A stretch of 64,000 bases of DNA from NCBI GenBank assembly GCA_045600105.1, contig JAZRXG010000021.1:1-64000 (forward strand), read 5' to 3'. The position numbers and the translations under genes were made by a program. Below the pieces are notes generated by a model. It ran no database searches. It worked only from the letters and a program-made list of their open reading frames with translations, and was not told the origin of the DNA. Of the stretch, positions 1-7,314 are shown one piece after another. Positions within the stretch are counted from its first letter, which is position 1. The number at the start of each line of letters is the position of its first letter. This DNA comes from UBA1206 sp045600105 (lineage in GTDB: Bacteria > Bacillota > Clostridia > Oscillospirales > CAG-382).

Positions 1-27
1 AAAAGTGATGTGATGTGTTCCACTCAT

Positions 28-103
28 GCGCCGTCGAGGCGCACATCACTCGGCAAAGCCGAACATCACGCCGACAGGCACATCACGTTCCACGCAGTGG
101 AAC
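28..103. repeat. Tandem short hairpins with ACATCAC spacers
   Basis: Four small inverted repeats follow one another: 28-42 (GCGCC/GGCGC), 50-62 (TCGGC/GCCGA), 70-79 (weak, GCC/GGC) and 87-103 (GTTCCAC/GTGGAAC). Each is separated by ACATCAC or a close variant. On the other strand the spacer reads GTGATG, the same spacer as in the array at 3719-3799. No coding frame is convincing here. The array lies downstream of the solute-binding protein gene that ends at 171. Confidence 0.7.
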
Positions 104-111
104 ACATCGTT

Positions 112-139
112 CGCCGAGTGTCCTTAAGAACACTCGGCG
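112..139. terminator. Strong hairpin downstream of the first gene
   Basis: A perfect 10-bp stem (CGCCGAGTGT with ACACTCGGCG) encloses an 8-nt loop. The T-run at about 149-154 lies on the + strand side, so as a terminator it would act on + strand transcripts entering from the left. It may simply be the last unit of the adjoining hairpin array. Confidence 0.45.
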
Positions 140-170
140 TGCGCGTGCTTTTTTGCTGTTTGTTTATGTC

Positions 171-1688
171 TTAATAATCGAGGTTGAGGATGTATTCGAT
201 GCTGTCTGCCATTGCGATATCGGCAGCGTCGGCGATGGATTCGAATCTCGAAACGTAGTCCTTGTCGATCTTGGTGATAGCGGAAGAAACGCCGCCCCAT
301 CCGTAGATGGCGCCGAGGTCGAAGCAGCGGGAGTTGAAGATGATGTCAAGCATATTTTCATCGTCTTCGGTATCGGCATCCTTGCCCTTGACGCACTTGT
401 TGTAGTAAACGGGAGATACGCTCTTCTTGGATTCGCAGGCAATGGCTTCGATGAGGATCCCGAGGTCGTCGTAATCGTCGGCGGACGCGGGGATAGCCAT
501 GCAGGAAGAGTTGCCGGTGGAGAGGAAGTGATAATATCTGTCCTGTTCGGCGGTGTATTTGGGAACGGGCATATAACCGATGTGGAAGTCTATATCGCGG
601 AAGTTGGTGAAGTTGAACATACCGCCCATATAGAAGAGCTCACGGCCTTCACGGAACGCCTTGATAACGGTGTTGTCGTGAACGTGTTCGGGATATTTGG
701 AAGAATAGTGCTGAGCAACCATTACGTTGGCATCGTCAAGGTAGAGGTCGTAAACGTCGGAAAGGACCTTGTAGAAGCTTTCGGTGCGGTAGGAGAATTC
801 GGGAAGGTCATCGCTGTTCTTGGTGGTGATGGTCTGACCGCCGGCGAATACCTGAAGGAAGCAGTTGTAGTTTTCGGTGCCGAAGCCCCATGTGTCGAAC
901 TCGTCGAGGACGTCGTCGTTGTTGGTGTTTGCGGTAACGCCTCTTACAAGCTCATAGAATTTGTCAAGAGTCCATTCGTTGTTGTAAACGTAATCGTAGA
1001 TGCTGGTGCCGGGATAGCATTTTTCCATAAGTTCTTTGTTGAAGAACATGATGAACGTACCGTCGTTATCGAAGGTGTTGATATCACCGGAAACGAAATA
1101 GATCTTTCCGCCGATGGAAAGGTCGTTGACGGAGTTCTGATCCCACCAGGGATTGGAAAGGTCGATGGTGTCGATGCTGTTGATGTCGACGTAAACGCCC
1201 TTCTGGGTGTTGGCGGCAGCCTGGCTGTGTCCGTCGAAGCAGATATCGTACGGATCGTCAAGACCCGCGTATACCTGGTTGTATATGGTGGTCTCGAAGT
1301 TGGTGGAGAAAGTGCCTTCGATGGTGCAGTGATAAAGCTGCTCGATGCGCAGTCTTGCTTCGTACTTCGCGACGTCAAGAGCGTCCGCGGTCTCGATGTC
1401 GAAATCCTCGCGCTGGATTATTTCACCGTTGTAGGTGATGGATGTGTTTGCCCAGTTACGGGAAAGAACGCGGATCACGCGGCCCTCAAGATCAATAACG
1501 GGTACGGTCGGCTCGCTCGATTCCTCGGCGGCGCTTTCTTCGGAAGTATCGTCTTCCTTGGAAACGTCGGACGCGGAAACGTCAGACGAGGAAGCTTCTT
1601 TGGAAGTGTTTCCGGTTTCTTCTCCGCAGGAAACGAGAAGAGCAAGAAGCATGACACATACGAGTATGATGCTTAATGTTTTTTTCAT
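171..1688 (-). CDS. Extracellular solute-binding lipoprotein (paralogue 1)
   Basis: A 505-residue secreted lipoprotein. A type II signal peptide ends in a lipobox (ALLVSC), followed by a Ser/Asp/Glu-rich linker (residues about 20-60) and a two-lobed solute-binding body. It is paralogous to the proteins at 13685-15238 and 51742-53247: all share a (N/A/K)PxWD motif near the middle, a following segment on a 'state of the machine' beta strand (GGKIYFVSGD here) and a C-terminal LDIIF...YGW block. The start at 1688 is chosen because AAGGAGG lies 6 nt upstream; the open frame continues further but has no lipoprotein sense there. It is monocistronic with its own promoter and has no permease or ATPase beside it. 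Substrate is unknown; a sugar or oligosaccharide role is inference from the window's glycan genes. Confidence 0.85.
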   Translation of the reverse strand: MKKTLSIILVCVMLLALLVSCGEETGNTSKEASSSDVSASDVSKEDDTSEESAAEESSEPTVPVIDLEGRVIRVLSRNWANTSITYNGEIIQREDFDIETADALDVAKYEARLRIEQLYHCTIEGTFSTNFETTIYNQVYAGLDDPYDICFDGHSQAAANTQKGVYVDINSIDTIDLSNPWWDQNSVNDLSIGGKIYFVSGDINTFDNDGTFIMFFNKELMEKCYPGTSIYDYVYNNEWTLDKFYELVRGVTANTNNDDVLDEFDTWGFGTENYNCFLQVFAGGQTITTKNSDDLPEFSYRTESFYKVLSDVYDLYLDDANVMVAQHYSSKYPEHVHDNTVIKAFREGRELFYMGGMFNFTNFRDIDFHIGYMPVPKYTAEQDRYYHFLSTGNSSCMAIPASADDYDDLGILIEAIACESKKSVSPVYYNKCVKGKDADTEDDENMLDIIFNSRCFDLGAIYGWGGVSSAITKIDKDYVSRFESIADAADIAMADSIEYILNLDY

Positions 1689-1716
1689 TTTTATCCTCCT
1701 TGATATATGATTTTGT

Positions 1717-1745
1717 ATTATAACACAAAGCAAAATCCTTTGCAA
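1717..1745 (-). promoter_or_regulatory. Sigma-A-type promoter for the first solute-binding protein
   Basis: On the minus strand, TTGCAA and TATAAT are separated by 17 nt, about 30 nt upstream of the AAGGAGG site. Confidence 0.7.
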
Positions 1746-1799
1746 GTGGAAAACGGTTTTTTGTTTATCTTTTTCAATTTTTCTTTTTTGATTTTTCCC

Positions 1800-1828
1800 T
1801 TGATTGAAAGCGGAAAATGGTGTATAAT
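1800..1828 (+). promoter_or_regulatory. Promoter for the PflX-like gene
   Basis: TTGATT, 17 nt, TATAAT. The -10 box overlaps an ATG at 1827, which rules that ATG out as the start and points to the ATG at 1845. Confidence 0.65.
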
Positions 1829-1844
1829 GCGCTTTGGTGATAAT

Positions 1845-2708
1845 ATGAAATGCAATCTTTGTCCGCGCAGATGCGGCGTCGACCGTGAGACCGAGATCGG
1901 GTACTGCGGCGGCGGAAGGGACGCGTCGGTGGCTTACACGATGCTCCACCACTGGGAGGAGCCCTGCATATCGGGGACGAACGGCTCCGGTACGGTGTTC
2001 TTTGCGGGATGCCAGCTCAAATGCGTCTATTGTCAGAACCGCAGGATATCGAGAAGTGTGCCGCAAAAAACCGTTTCGTCCGACGGGCTTGCCGATATAT
2101 TTCTGTCGCTTGAAGAAAAAGGCGCTCACAACATCAATCTCGTCACTCCCGACCACTATATAATGCCGATAGCCGAAGCGATCGAAAAGGCGAAAGGCCG
2201 CGGTCTTTCGGTACCGATAGTATACAACACGTCGGGCTACGTCACCCCCGAAGCGCTGCGATATATCGGGAAATACGTTGACGTTTACCTCACCGATTTC
2301 AAATATATGTCGTCTTCCCTTGCAGACAGATATTCGTCCGCTCCCGACTACCCCGACGCCGCGAAAGCCGCCCTTGCCGAAATGGTTAGACAGAATCCCG
2401 AATGCGTCTATGACGAAAACGGCATGATGAAAAAAGGCGTCATCGTGCGCCATCTGATAATACCCGGGCAGACCGCCGACTCGAAAGAAGTCATCAGATA
2501 TCTTTACGGGACCTACGGCGACGCGATAGTCATCTCGATAATGAATCAGTTCACCCCCGTCGACCTCGAAGACCATCCCGAGATCAACCGCCGTCTTACC
2601 ACGCTTGAATACGACCGGGTCGTCGGCTACGCGCTGTCGCTCGGCGTCAGAAACGCCTTCACGCAGGAAAAAGGCACGGCAAAAGAGAGTTATATTCCGG
2701 ATTTTTAA
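1845..2708 (+). CDS. PflX-like radical SAM protein (PFL-activating-enzyme homologue)
   Basis: A 287-residue protein of the PflA/PflX radical SAM branch. It opens with a cysteine-rich segment (CNLCPRRC, then GYCG) typical of PflX-like proteins, followed by the radical SAM cluster motif CxxxCxxC (CQLKCVYC). The SAM-binding core continues through the LTDFKY segment and a C-terminal MNQFTP block seen in the family. Members are annotated as putative pyruvate formate-lyase activating enzymes, but the partner is usually unknown; no glycyl radical enzyme lies nearby. The start at 1845 is set by the promoter; the ribosome site (TTGGTGA) is weak. It is transcribed divergently from the solute-binding protein gene. 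Confidence 0.8.
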   Translation: MKCNLCPRRCGVDRETEIGYCGGGRDASVAYTMLHHWEEPCISGTNGSGTVFFAGCQLKCVYCQNRRISRSVPQKTVSSDGLADIFLSLEEKGAHNINLVTPDHYIMPIAEAIEKAKGRGLSVPIVYNTSGYVTPEALRYIGKYVDVYLTDFKYMSSSLADRYSSAPDYPDAAKAALAEMVRQNPECVYDENGMMKKGVIVRHLIIPGQTADSKEVIRYLYGTYGDAIVISIMNQFTPVDLEDHPEINRRLTTLEYDRVVGYALSLGVRNAFTQEKGTAKESYIPDF

Positions 2709-2773
2709 TAAAGAAATTGTAAAACCGCGTTTTACGTTCGTTAAATATTTTAATAAAAACGAGGAGATAGATC

Positions 2774-3058
2774 ATGGAAAAATACCTTAAGTATTACGTC
2801 ATATTTCTGTGCGTCATGTCGGTCATATCGTTCATAATGTACGGGGTTGACAAGAGCAAAGCCAAAAAAGGCAAATGGCGCACCAAGGAAAAAACGCTCA
2901 TCCTTTCGATGTGGCTCGGCGGTGCCTATGGCGGACTTATGGGAATGACGTTTTTTCATCATAAAACGCAGAAATGGTATTTCTGGCTCAACGGGATACT
3001 GTCCTTTCTTCTGCATACGGGTGCCATCCTCTATATATACATAAAGTATGTAAAATAA
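2774..3058 (+). CDS. DUF1294 family small membrane protein
   Basis: A 94-residue protein with an N-terminal membrane segment (residues about 5-23), a short basic cytoplasmic stretch with the family's YGxDKxxA-type motif (MYGVDKSKAKK), a WLGG(A)YGG motif followed by a hydrophobic segment, and a final membrane segment. This pattern and length match DUF1294. Function is unknown. The ribosome site GAGGAGATAGATC precedes the ATG. It follows the PflX-like gene by 65 bp and may be co-transcribed with it. Confidence 0.8.
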   Translation: MEKYLKYYVIFLCVMSVISFIMYGVDKSKAKKGKWRTKEKTLILSMWLGGAYGGLMGMTFFHHKTQKWYFWLNGILSFLLHTGAILYIYIKYVK

Positions 3059-3064
3059 TGGCAC

Positions 3065-3092
3065 TTGACAAATCCGTGAAAAACCGTATAAT
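3065..3092 (+). promoter_or_regulatory. Promoter for the 187-residue unknown protein
   Basis: TTGACA, 16 nt, TATAAT, ending about 50 nt before the ATG at 3143. Confidence 0.7.
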
Positions 3093-3142
3093 GGAAGTGT
3101 GAATGCAGATTCAAATACATAAAAAGGAAGGTATACCCGAAA

Positions 3143-3706
3143 ATGAGCATATTCGATTCCATCAAAAAGAAAACCGTTGAAGTCGTCAAAACCATCAGCA
3201 AGGACGTTAAAAAAGAAACGTTCACTTTCTCCGCCCTTCCCGAAAGTGCCGACGAGCTTCTCGCTCTTCCCGAAGCTTCCCTTGACACTCCTTTCAAGAC
3301 CGCTGCTCTCACCGTCTGCGCTCTCTGCGCTTACGCCGCGGACGCCAAGATAGGCGAAGCCATGATCAACGCTCTCAAGGGTCCGAACACCCTTTCCGCG
3401 CTCGATCTTCAGTTCCTCAAGGACAGATTCGGCGGCAAGGCATACGTTCCCTTCTCTTATTTCGAAGGCGCTACCCCCGATAACGGCTACGCCCCGGGCG
3501 AACCGTTCACCGTATCCGTTTCCAGCAATCCTTATTCCTATCAGAACGAAAACTACGCGGTCCTCTACCTCACCTCCGGCGGTGCCGATTCTCCCCGTCC
3601 CGTTACCCTCCGCTGCAAACCGAGCGAGGGCAAATGGTATCTGTGGGAATATCAGGGACTTACCGCTGACATAAGGATCCCCAAATCCGAGGATCCCTGG
3701 GCGTAA
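3143..3706 (+). CDS. Conserved protein of unknown function (possibly DUF6935)
   Basis: A 187-residue soluble protein with no signal peptide. The first 25 residues are a basic amphipathic helix (KKKTVEVVKTISKDVKK). Residues about 30-90 form an alpha-helical block with the pattern SADELLALPEASLDTPFKTA; the C-terminal half is beta-rich and ends with a KWYLWEYQGL segment. The pattern recalls small Firmicutes proteins placed in DUF6935, but this is from memory and is not certain. It has its own strong promoter and an AAGGAAGG-type ribosome site, so it is probably well expressed. A hairpin array starts 12 bp after the stop. Confidence 0.6.
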   Translation: MSIFDSIKKKTVEVVKTISKDVKKETFTFSALPESADELLALPEASLDTPFKTAALTVCALCAYAADAKIGEAMINALKGPNTLSALDLQFLKDRFGGKAYVPFSYFEGATPDNGYAPGEPFTVSVSSNPYSYQNENYAVLYLTSGGADSPRPVTLRCKPSEGKWYLWEYQGLTADIRIPKSEDPWA

Positions 3707-3718
3707 GTGAAATGATGC

Positions 3719-3799
3719 GTTCCGCAAGCGGAACGTGATGTCTGACTTCGTCAAATGATGTTCGCGCTGCGCGCGAGTGATGCGCACCTCGACGGTGCG
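3719..3799. repeat. Tandem short hairpins with TGATG spacers
   Basis: Four inverted repeats in a row: 3719-3734 (GTTCCGC/GCGGAAC), 3743-3753 (TGAC/GTCA), 3762-3776 (TCGCGC/GCGCGA) and 3783-3799 (CGCACC/GGTGCG). They are joined by GTGATG or ATGATG. The stem sequences differ but the spacer is constant. The same architecture occurs, inverted, at 28-103. It lies between the stop of the 187-residue protein and the SUFU gene cassette. Confidence 0.8.
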
Positions 3800-3821
3800 T
3801 GAGTGGAATTCAATAAAAAAC

Positions 3822-3863
3822 AAAGCACTTGTCTTTTTGCCGACGTGTGGTAAGGATGTTTTT
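3822..3863 (+). repeat. Left imperfect inverted repeat flanking the SUFU gene
   Basis: The segment starts AAAGCACTTG and ends TAAGGATGTTTTT, with 19 nt of unconserved sequence between. The same two blocks occur inverted at 4659-4701 with 18 nt between them. Together they bracket a single gene and its terminator. Confidence 0.65.
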
Positions 3864-3941
3864 GGGGGTGTGGATTTTGTGCGGCAAAATCCGATGCTCG
3901 TTATGGGTGTAGACAAATCAAAATTTGTGAGGAGCAAGGTT

Positions 3942-4586
3942 ATGGGACTTTTTAAAAGAAAAAACAAAACAGCAGAACCGGAATGGTTATCTGAAAAGGA
4001 CATGAATTCATTCGAGAAAATGGTGTCCGAAAAAATTGGGGAATACGAAAAACTTTTTCATGAAATTGCTTCTTTAGACCTCCACATTGATGTGATTCCC
4101 GTCCCTCCGTCTGAAAAAAGAGATTATTATACTTTGATCACCATGGGTATGAGCGGATATCCAATGCCTGTTCCCTCCAATTACGGGAAGATGAACCGCG
4201 CAGAAATCGCGGTACGCCTGCCAAAGGACTGGGATCTCAAATCCATCGGTGATGAAAAATGGTACTGGCCGATCCGCATGATCAAGACTCTGGCCAGAAT
4301 GCCGTACCAGGAAAAAAGCTGGCTGGGCTATTATCATGACATTGATTTCGGTGCCCCTTTTTCCGAGGAAACGAAGCTTTGCGGGGTTATGCTGGATATC
4401 TTTGATGACGACATCGAGCCGCTGAAACTAAGTAACGGTGATGAGGTGGTCATCTACAACGCGATTCCGATCTATCGGTCGGAAATGGAATATAAGCTGG
4501 CAGAAGGCGGAAACGCGCTGGTAGCGAAGATGAATGATGAGATCCTGCACGGTCCGGTGGATGTTCACAGAGCCTCTGTCGTGTAA
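3942..4586 (+). CDS. Suppressor-of-fused (SUFU) domain protein
   Basis: A 214-residue cytoplasmic protein matching the bacterial SUFU domain: an N-terminal helix with LHIDVIPVPPS, then TLITMGMSGYPM, a RAEIAVRLP strand, and the characteristic WPIRMIKTLARMP and YHDIDFGAPF blocks, ending in a conserved strand with VVIYNAIPIY. Bacterial SUFU proteins are frequent immunity proteins of polymorphic toxin systems, but no toxin is visible here. The start at 3942 is chosen for AGGAG 7 nt upstream; in-frame codons further up run through the flanking repeat. Its codon use (many GAT, AAA, GAA and GTT codons) is less GC-rich at third positions than its neighbours. It sits alone between inverted repeats with its own terminator, suggesting acquisition as a unit. 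Confidence 0.8.
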   Translation: MGLFKRKNKTAEPEWLSEKDMNSFEKMVSEKIGEYEKLFHEIASLDLHIDVIPVPPSEKRDYYTLITMGMSGYPMPVPSNYGKMNRAEIAVRLPKDWDLKSIGDEKWYWPIRMIKTLARMPYQEKSWLGYYHDIDFGAPFSEETKLCGVMLDIFDDDIEPLKLSNGDEVVIYNAIPIYRSEMEYKLAEGGNALVAKMNDEILHGPVDVHRASVV

Positions 4587-4611
4587 ATCCCAGCTTGTCG
4601 GGCAGAAAATT

Positions 4612-4650
4612 ACCCGCCGAAAGGAAATGAACTCCTTTTCGGCGGGTTTT
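4612..4650 (+). terminator. Terminator of the SUFU gene
   Basis: A long stem (ACCCGCCGA with TCGGCGGGT, extended by AAGGA/TCCTT) ends in TTTT, 25 bp after the stop codon. It lies inside the flanking inverted repeats, so the gene travels with its terminator. Confidence 0.8.
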
Positions 4651-4658
4651 GCTTTGTC

Positions 4659-4701
4659 AAAAAACATCCTTATAGGGCGCTACCATTCGGCAAGTGCTTT
4701 T
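4659..4701 (-). repeat. Right imperfect inverted repeat flanking the SUFU gene
   Basis: Read on the minus strand it begins AAAAGCACTTG and ends TAAGGATGTTTTTT, matching the two conserved blocks of the left copy at 3822-3863. The middle contains GAATGGTAGCGCCC, which has no counterpart on the left. Confidence 0.65.
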
Positions 4702-4712
4702 CGTTATATTTG

Positions 4713-5042
4713 CTAATTGACGCGTGATGCATCGTCTTTTCGGCAGAAGCTGCGTTTTTTGCAATGAGGACATTTGAAAAGTCTGTCGTCGTTAATGTGC
4801 AGCGACAGGCACGCCGCCCACCATTTTGGATAAAACGATTCCGAACACTTCGGGCAGACGTATTTATGCGATGATATTACTTTCCCCGCAATGAGAAGCG
4901 CCGCCGCGATCACCACGACCGTAGGGATCGTGACCGCCCACCACGGAGCGTCGTAGTGTGTGCTCCCGAAATGAACATCGCAGGAAGTCAAAGCTAAAAG
5001 GCAAAACAAAGCAGCAAAAACCAAAGACAACGTTTTTTTCAT
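4713..5042 (-). CDS. Small lipoprotein with membrane segment and zinc ribbon
   Basis: A 109-residue protein. It begins with a signal peptide and lipobox (LLALTSC), then a short extracytoplasmic stretch, a membrane segment (about residues 38-55, TIPTVVVIAAALLIAGKV) and a cytoplasmic zinc ribbon with CPKC and CPHC pairs. The ATG at 5042 has AGAGGTG 8 nt upstream. Function is unknown; similar single-pass zinc-ribbon proteins are common in Clostridia. Monocistronic, with its own promoter. Confidence 0.65.
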   Translation of the reverse strand: MKKTLSLVFAALFCLLALTSCDVHFGSTHYDAPWWAVTIPTVVVIAAALLIAGKVISSHKYVCPKCSESFYPKWWAACLSLHINDDRLFKCPHCKKRSFCRKDDASRVN

Positions 5043-5064
5043 TGATATTTCACCTCTTTGTGCT

Positions 5065-5093
5065 ATTTTATACTTATGTATCGTAAATGTCAA
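5065..5093 (-). promoter_or_regulatory. Promoter of the zinc-ribbon lipoprotein
   Basis: Minus strand TTGACA, 17 nt, TAAAAT, just upstream of the ribosome site. Confidence 0.65.
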
Positions 5094-5150
5094 TGCTTTG
5101 CACCGATAAAAGCGCTATCGATGAAAGCTGATATGACAAAAGATGATATC

Positions 5151-5172
5151 GGGACGTTGAGGACGCCGTCCC
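5151..5172. repeat. Short intergenic palindrome
   Basis: GGGACG and CGTCCC arms enclose a 10-nt centre (TTGAGGACGC). It looks like a degenerate repetitive palindrome. The rest of 5094-5197 shows no gene. Confidence 0.4.
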
Positions 5173-5197
5173 CTGCAAAAACACCATATCAACGCAG

Positions 5198-5233
5198 AAA
5201 ACGGTTTCCGCGCAAATGCACGAAAACCGTTTT
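5198..5233 (-). terminator. Terminator of thrS
   Basis: Arms AAAACGGTTT and AAACCGTTTT form a stem immediately downstream of the thrS stop; on the minus strand the 3' arm ends in TTTT. Confidence 0.7.
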
Positions 5234-5247
5234 GTAATTATTCTGTT

Positions 5248-7011
5248 TTACGCTCTTTCTTTGATCTCTTTGACGATCATCGCGACGAAGTCTTCGGCTT
5301 TCATCGTTTCGGAGCCGTTGGCGTCACGGCGTCTTACGGAGACGGTGCCGTCCTCCTGCTCCTTATCGCCGATAACGAGCATATACGGGATCTTGAGCAT
5401 CTGAGCCTCGCGGACCTTGTAACCGGTCTTTTCCTGACGGTAGTCGGCTTCAACTCTCACGCCTGCCGCTTTGAGGTCGGCAAGGAGTTTTTCGGTATAT
5501 TCGTTGTTTCTGTCGGTAATGGGAAGGAGTTTCGCCTGAACGGGGGCGAGCCAGGTCGGGAACTTGCCTGCGTAGTGCTCGATGAGTATGCCTATGAAGC
5601 GTTCGATGGAGCCGAAGCAGACGCGGTGGATCATGATGGGTCTGTGCTTCTGTCCGTCACTTCCGACGTATTCGGCGTTGAAGCGCATGGGAAGCTGGAA
5701 ATCGAGCTGGATGGTGCCGCACTGCCACGTTCTGCCGATGGAGTCTTCAAGATGGAAGTCGATCTTGGGACCGTAGAACGCGCCGTCGCCTTCGTTGATG
5801 ACGTAAGGCATATTCATTTCATCAAGAGCGCTCTTTAGTCCGTCGGTAGCGGCTTCCCAATCCTCGATGGCTCCGAGGTGGTCTTCGGGCATGGTGGAAA
5901 GCTCGACGTGATATTTGAAGCCGAATTTGGTGTAAACTTCATTGATGAGCCTGACGACGCCTTTGATCTCGCTCGTGATCTGATCCTGCGTCATATAGAT
6001 ATGAGCATCGTCCTGAGTGAAGCAGCGTACGCGCATAAGACCGTGGAGCTCGCCCGATTTTTCGTGTCTGTGAACGAGTCCGAGTTCACCAAGCCTGAGC
6101 GGCAGATCCTTATAGGAACGCGGTTCCATATTGTAAACGAGAAGACTTCCCGGGCAGTTCATGGGCTTGACGGCAAAGTCGGTCTCGTCGATGACGGTGG
6201 TGTACATATTCTCTTTGTAATGAGCCCAGTGACCGGAGGTCTCCCAAAGGGAACGGTTGAGCATGATCGGGGTGTTGATCTCCTTGTAGCCGTCACGGGT
6301 GTGTATCTCGCGCCAGTAGTTGATGAGTTCGTTCTTGACGATCATTCCGTTGGGAAGGAAGAACGGGAAACCGGGGCCCTGTTCCATGATGGCAAACAGA
6401 CCGAGCTCCTTGCCGAGCTTGCGGTGGTCGCGCTTCTTGGCTTCTTCGATCCTTTCAAGATGAGCGGCAAGCTCGTCCTTGGAAGCAAAAGCGGTGCCGT
6501 AGATACGGGTGAGCATCTTGTTCTTTTCGCTGCCTCTCCAGTACGCGCCCGCGACTGAAGTGAGCTTGAAAGCCTTGACGGCGGAAGTATAGGTGACGTG
6601 AGGGCCCGCGCAGAGGTCGACGTAGTCGCCCTGACGGAAGAAGGAAAGTTCGGCGTCCTCGGGAAGGTCGTTGATAAGCTCGACCTTATAGGGCTCGCCC
6701 TTTTCTTCCATGAGCGCGATGGCTTCGGCTCTCGGAAGAGTGAAGCGTTCGAGCTTGAGGTTTTCCTTGACTATTTTTTTCATTTCTCCCTCAAGAGAAT
6801 CGAGTTCTTCGGGAGTGAAGGGATGGTCGCGGTCGAAATCGTAATAGAAGCCGTCCTTGATTGCGGGGCCTATCGCGAGCTTGGTGTCGGGATAAAGGCG
6901 TTTGACTGCCTGAGCGAGAATGTGGGAAGCGGTATGACGAAGCGAATTTCTGCCTATTTCTTCTTCAAAAGAATGTTCTTCGATCGTTCCGTCGTGAAGA
7001 ATGATTTTCAT
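5248..7011 (-). CDS. thrS: Threonyl-tRNA synthetase
   Basis: A 587-residue class II synthetase that charges tRNA-Thr. The second domain carries the editing-site HxxxH (HTASH) and the later CAGPH. The catalytic core has the class II motifs, including motif 3 in the GSIERFIG segment, and zinc ligands around MNCPGS and the HRVCFGS region. The C-terminal anticodon-binding domain begins near PVQAKLLPI. It is about 50 residues shorter than usual because the N-terminal TGS domain is almost entirely missing: after DGT the sequence passes straight to the editing domain. GGAGG precedes the ATG. Expression is controlled by the T-box at 7064-7268. Confidence 0.95.
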   Translation of the reverse strand: MKIILHDGTIEEHSFEEEIGRNSLRHTASHILAQAVKRLYPDTKLAIGPAIKDGFYYDFDRDHPFTPEELDSLEGEMKKIVKENLKLERFTLPRAEAIALMEEKGEPYKVELINDLPEDAELSFFRQGDYVDLCAGPHVTYTSAVKAFKLTSVAGAYWRGSEKNKMLTRIYGTAFASKDELAAHLERIEEAKKRDHRKLGKELGLFAIMEQGPGFPFFLPNGMIVKNELINYWREIHTRDGYKEINTPIMLNRSLWETSGHWAHYKENMYTTVIDETDFAVKPMNCPGSLLVYNMEPRSYKDLPLRLGELGLVHRHEKSGELHGLMRVRCFTQDDAHIYMTQDQITSEIKGVVRLINEVYTKFGFKYHVELSTMPEDHLGAIEDWEAATDGLKSALDEMNMPYVINEGDGAFYGPKIDFHLEDSIGRTWQCGTIQLDFQLPMRFNAEYVGSDGQKHRPIMIHRVCFGSIERFIGILIEHYAGKFPTWLAPVQAKLLPITDRNNEYTEKLLADLKAAGVRVEADYRQEKTGYKVREAQMLKIPYMLVIGDKEQEDGTVSVRRRDANGSETMKAEDFVAMIVKEIKERA

Positions 7012-7063
7012 GTTTTTTCCTCCGAAAATGATATATTTTTATTTTTATTTTCACAAAACAAAA

Positions 7064-7268
7064 GCACCCTCGCAAATGCTTTCGCATTCGCAAGGGTGCG
7101 TGACGCACGGTTCCACCTTGACGTTTAACTCTTATGCCCTTGACGCGGGCAAACGGTGACGCTCATCGCGCACTGCTCCGGAGTGGTCTTCGCCGTGTCT
7201 GACATAAGGAGCTTTCAGCAGCTGCCCCTCTCTCTGAATGCCCGAATTACGGTTACTCTTTCCTTCAA
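7064..7268 (-). promoter_or_regulatory. T-box leader of thrS (tRNA-Thr sensing)
   Basis: On the minus strand the leader holds the T-box core TGGAACC (7109-7115) followed by a long terminator stem (7064-7079 with 7084-7099, GCACCC/GGGTGC ends) and a TTTTGTTTT tail. Upstream are AGAGAG and GCTGAAAGC loop-type sequences of stem I, and a likely ACC threonine specifier at 7185-7187. Uncharged tRNA-Thr would favour the antiterminator and thrS expression. The assignment of the specifier is inferred from position. Confidence 0.9.
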
Positions 7269-7275
7269 CGCATTT

Positions 7276-7304
7276 ATTATGACTTAAAAAACTCCGTTTT
7301 TCAA
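7276..7304 (-). promoter_or_regulatory. Promoter of the thrS T-box transcript
   Basis: Minus strand TTGAAA, 17 nt, CATAAT, placed just before the T-box leader. Confidence 0.6.
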
Positions 7305-7314
7305 GTGATTTTCT

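Noticed and set aside
15..1676. 553-codon open frame on the + strand
   Set aside because: Antisense to the solute-binding lipoprotein, whose lipobox, ribosome site and paralogues are clear. The frame is open because of GC-biased third codon positions.
1689..2576. Upstream extension of the first solute-binding protein frame
   Set aside because: The frame stays open but crosses the promoter and the divergent radical SAM gene, and the signal peptide with AAGGAGG lies at 1688.
3822..4701. Integron attC sites around the SUFU gene
   Set aside because: No GTTRRRY or RYYYAAC core sites and no integrase; the ends are paired inverted blocks, not attC recombination sites.
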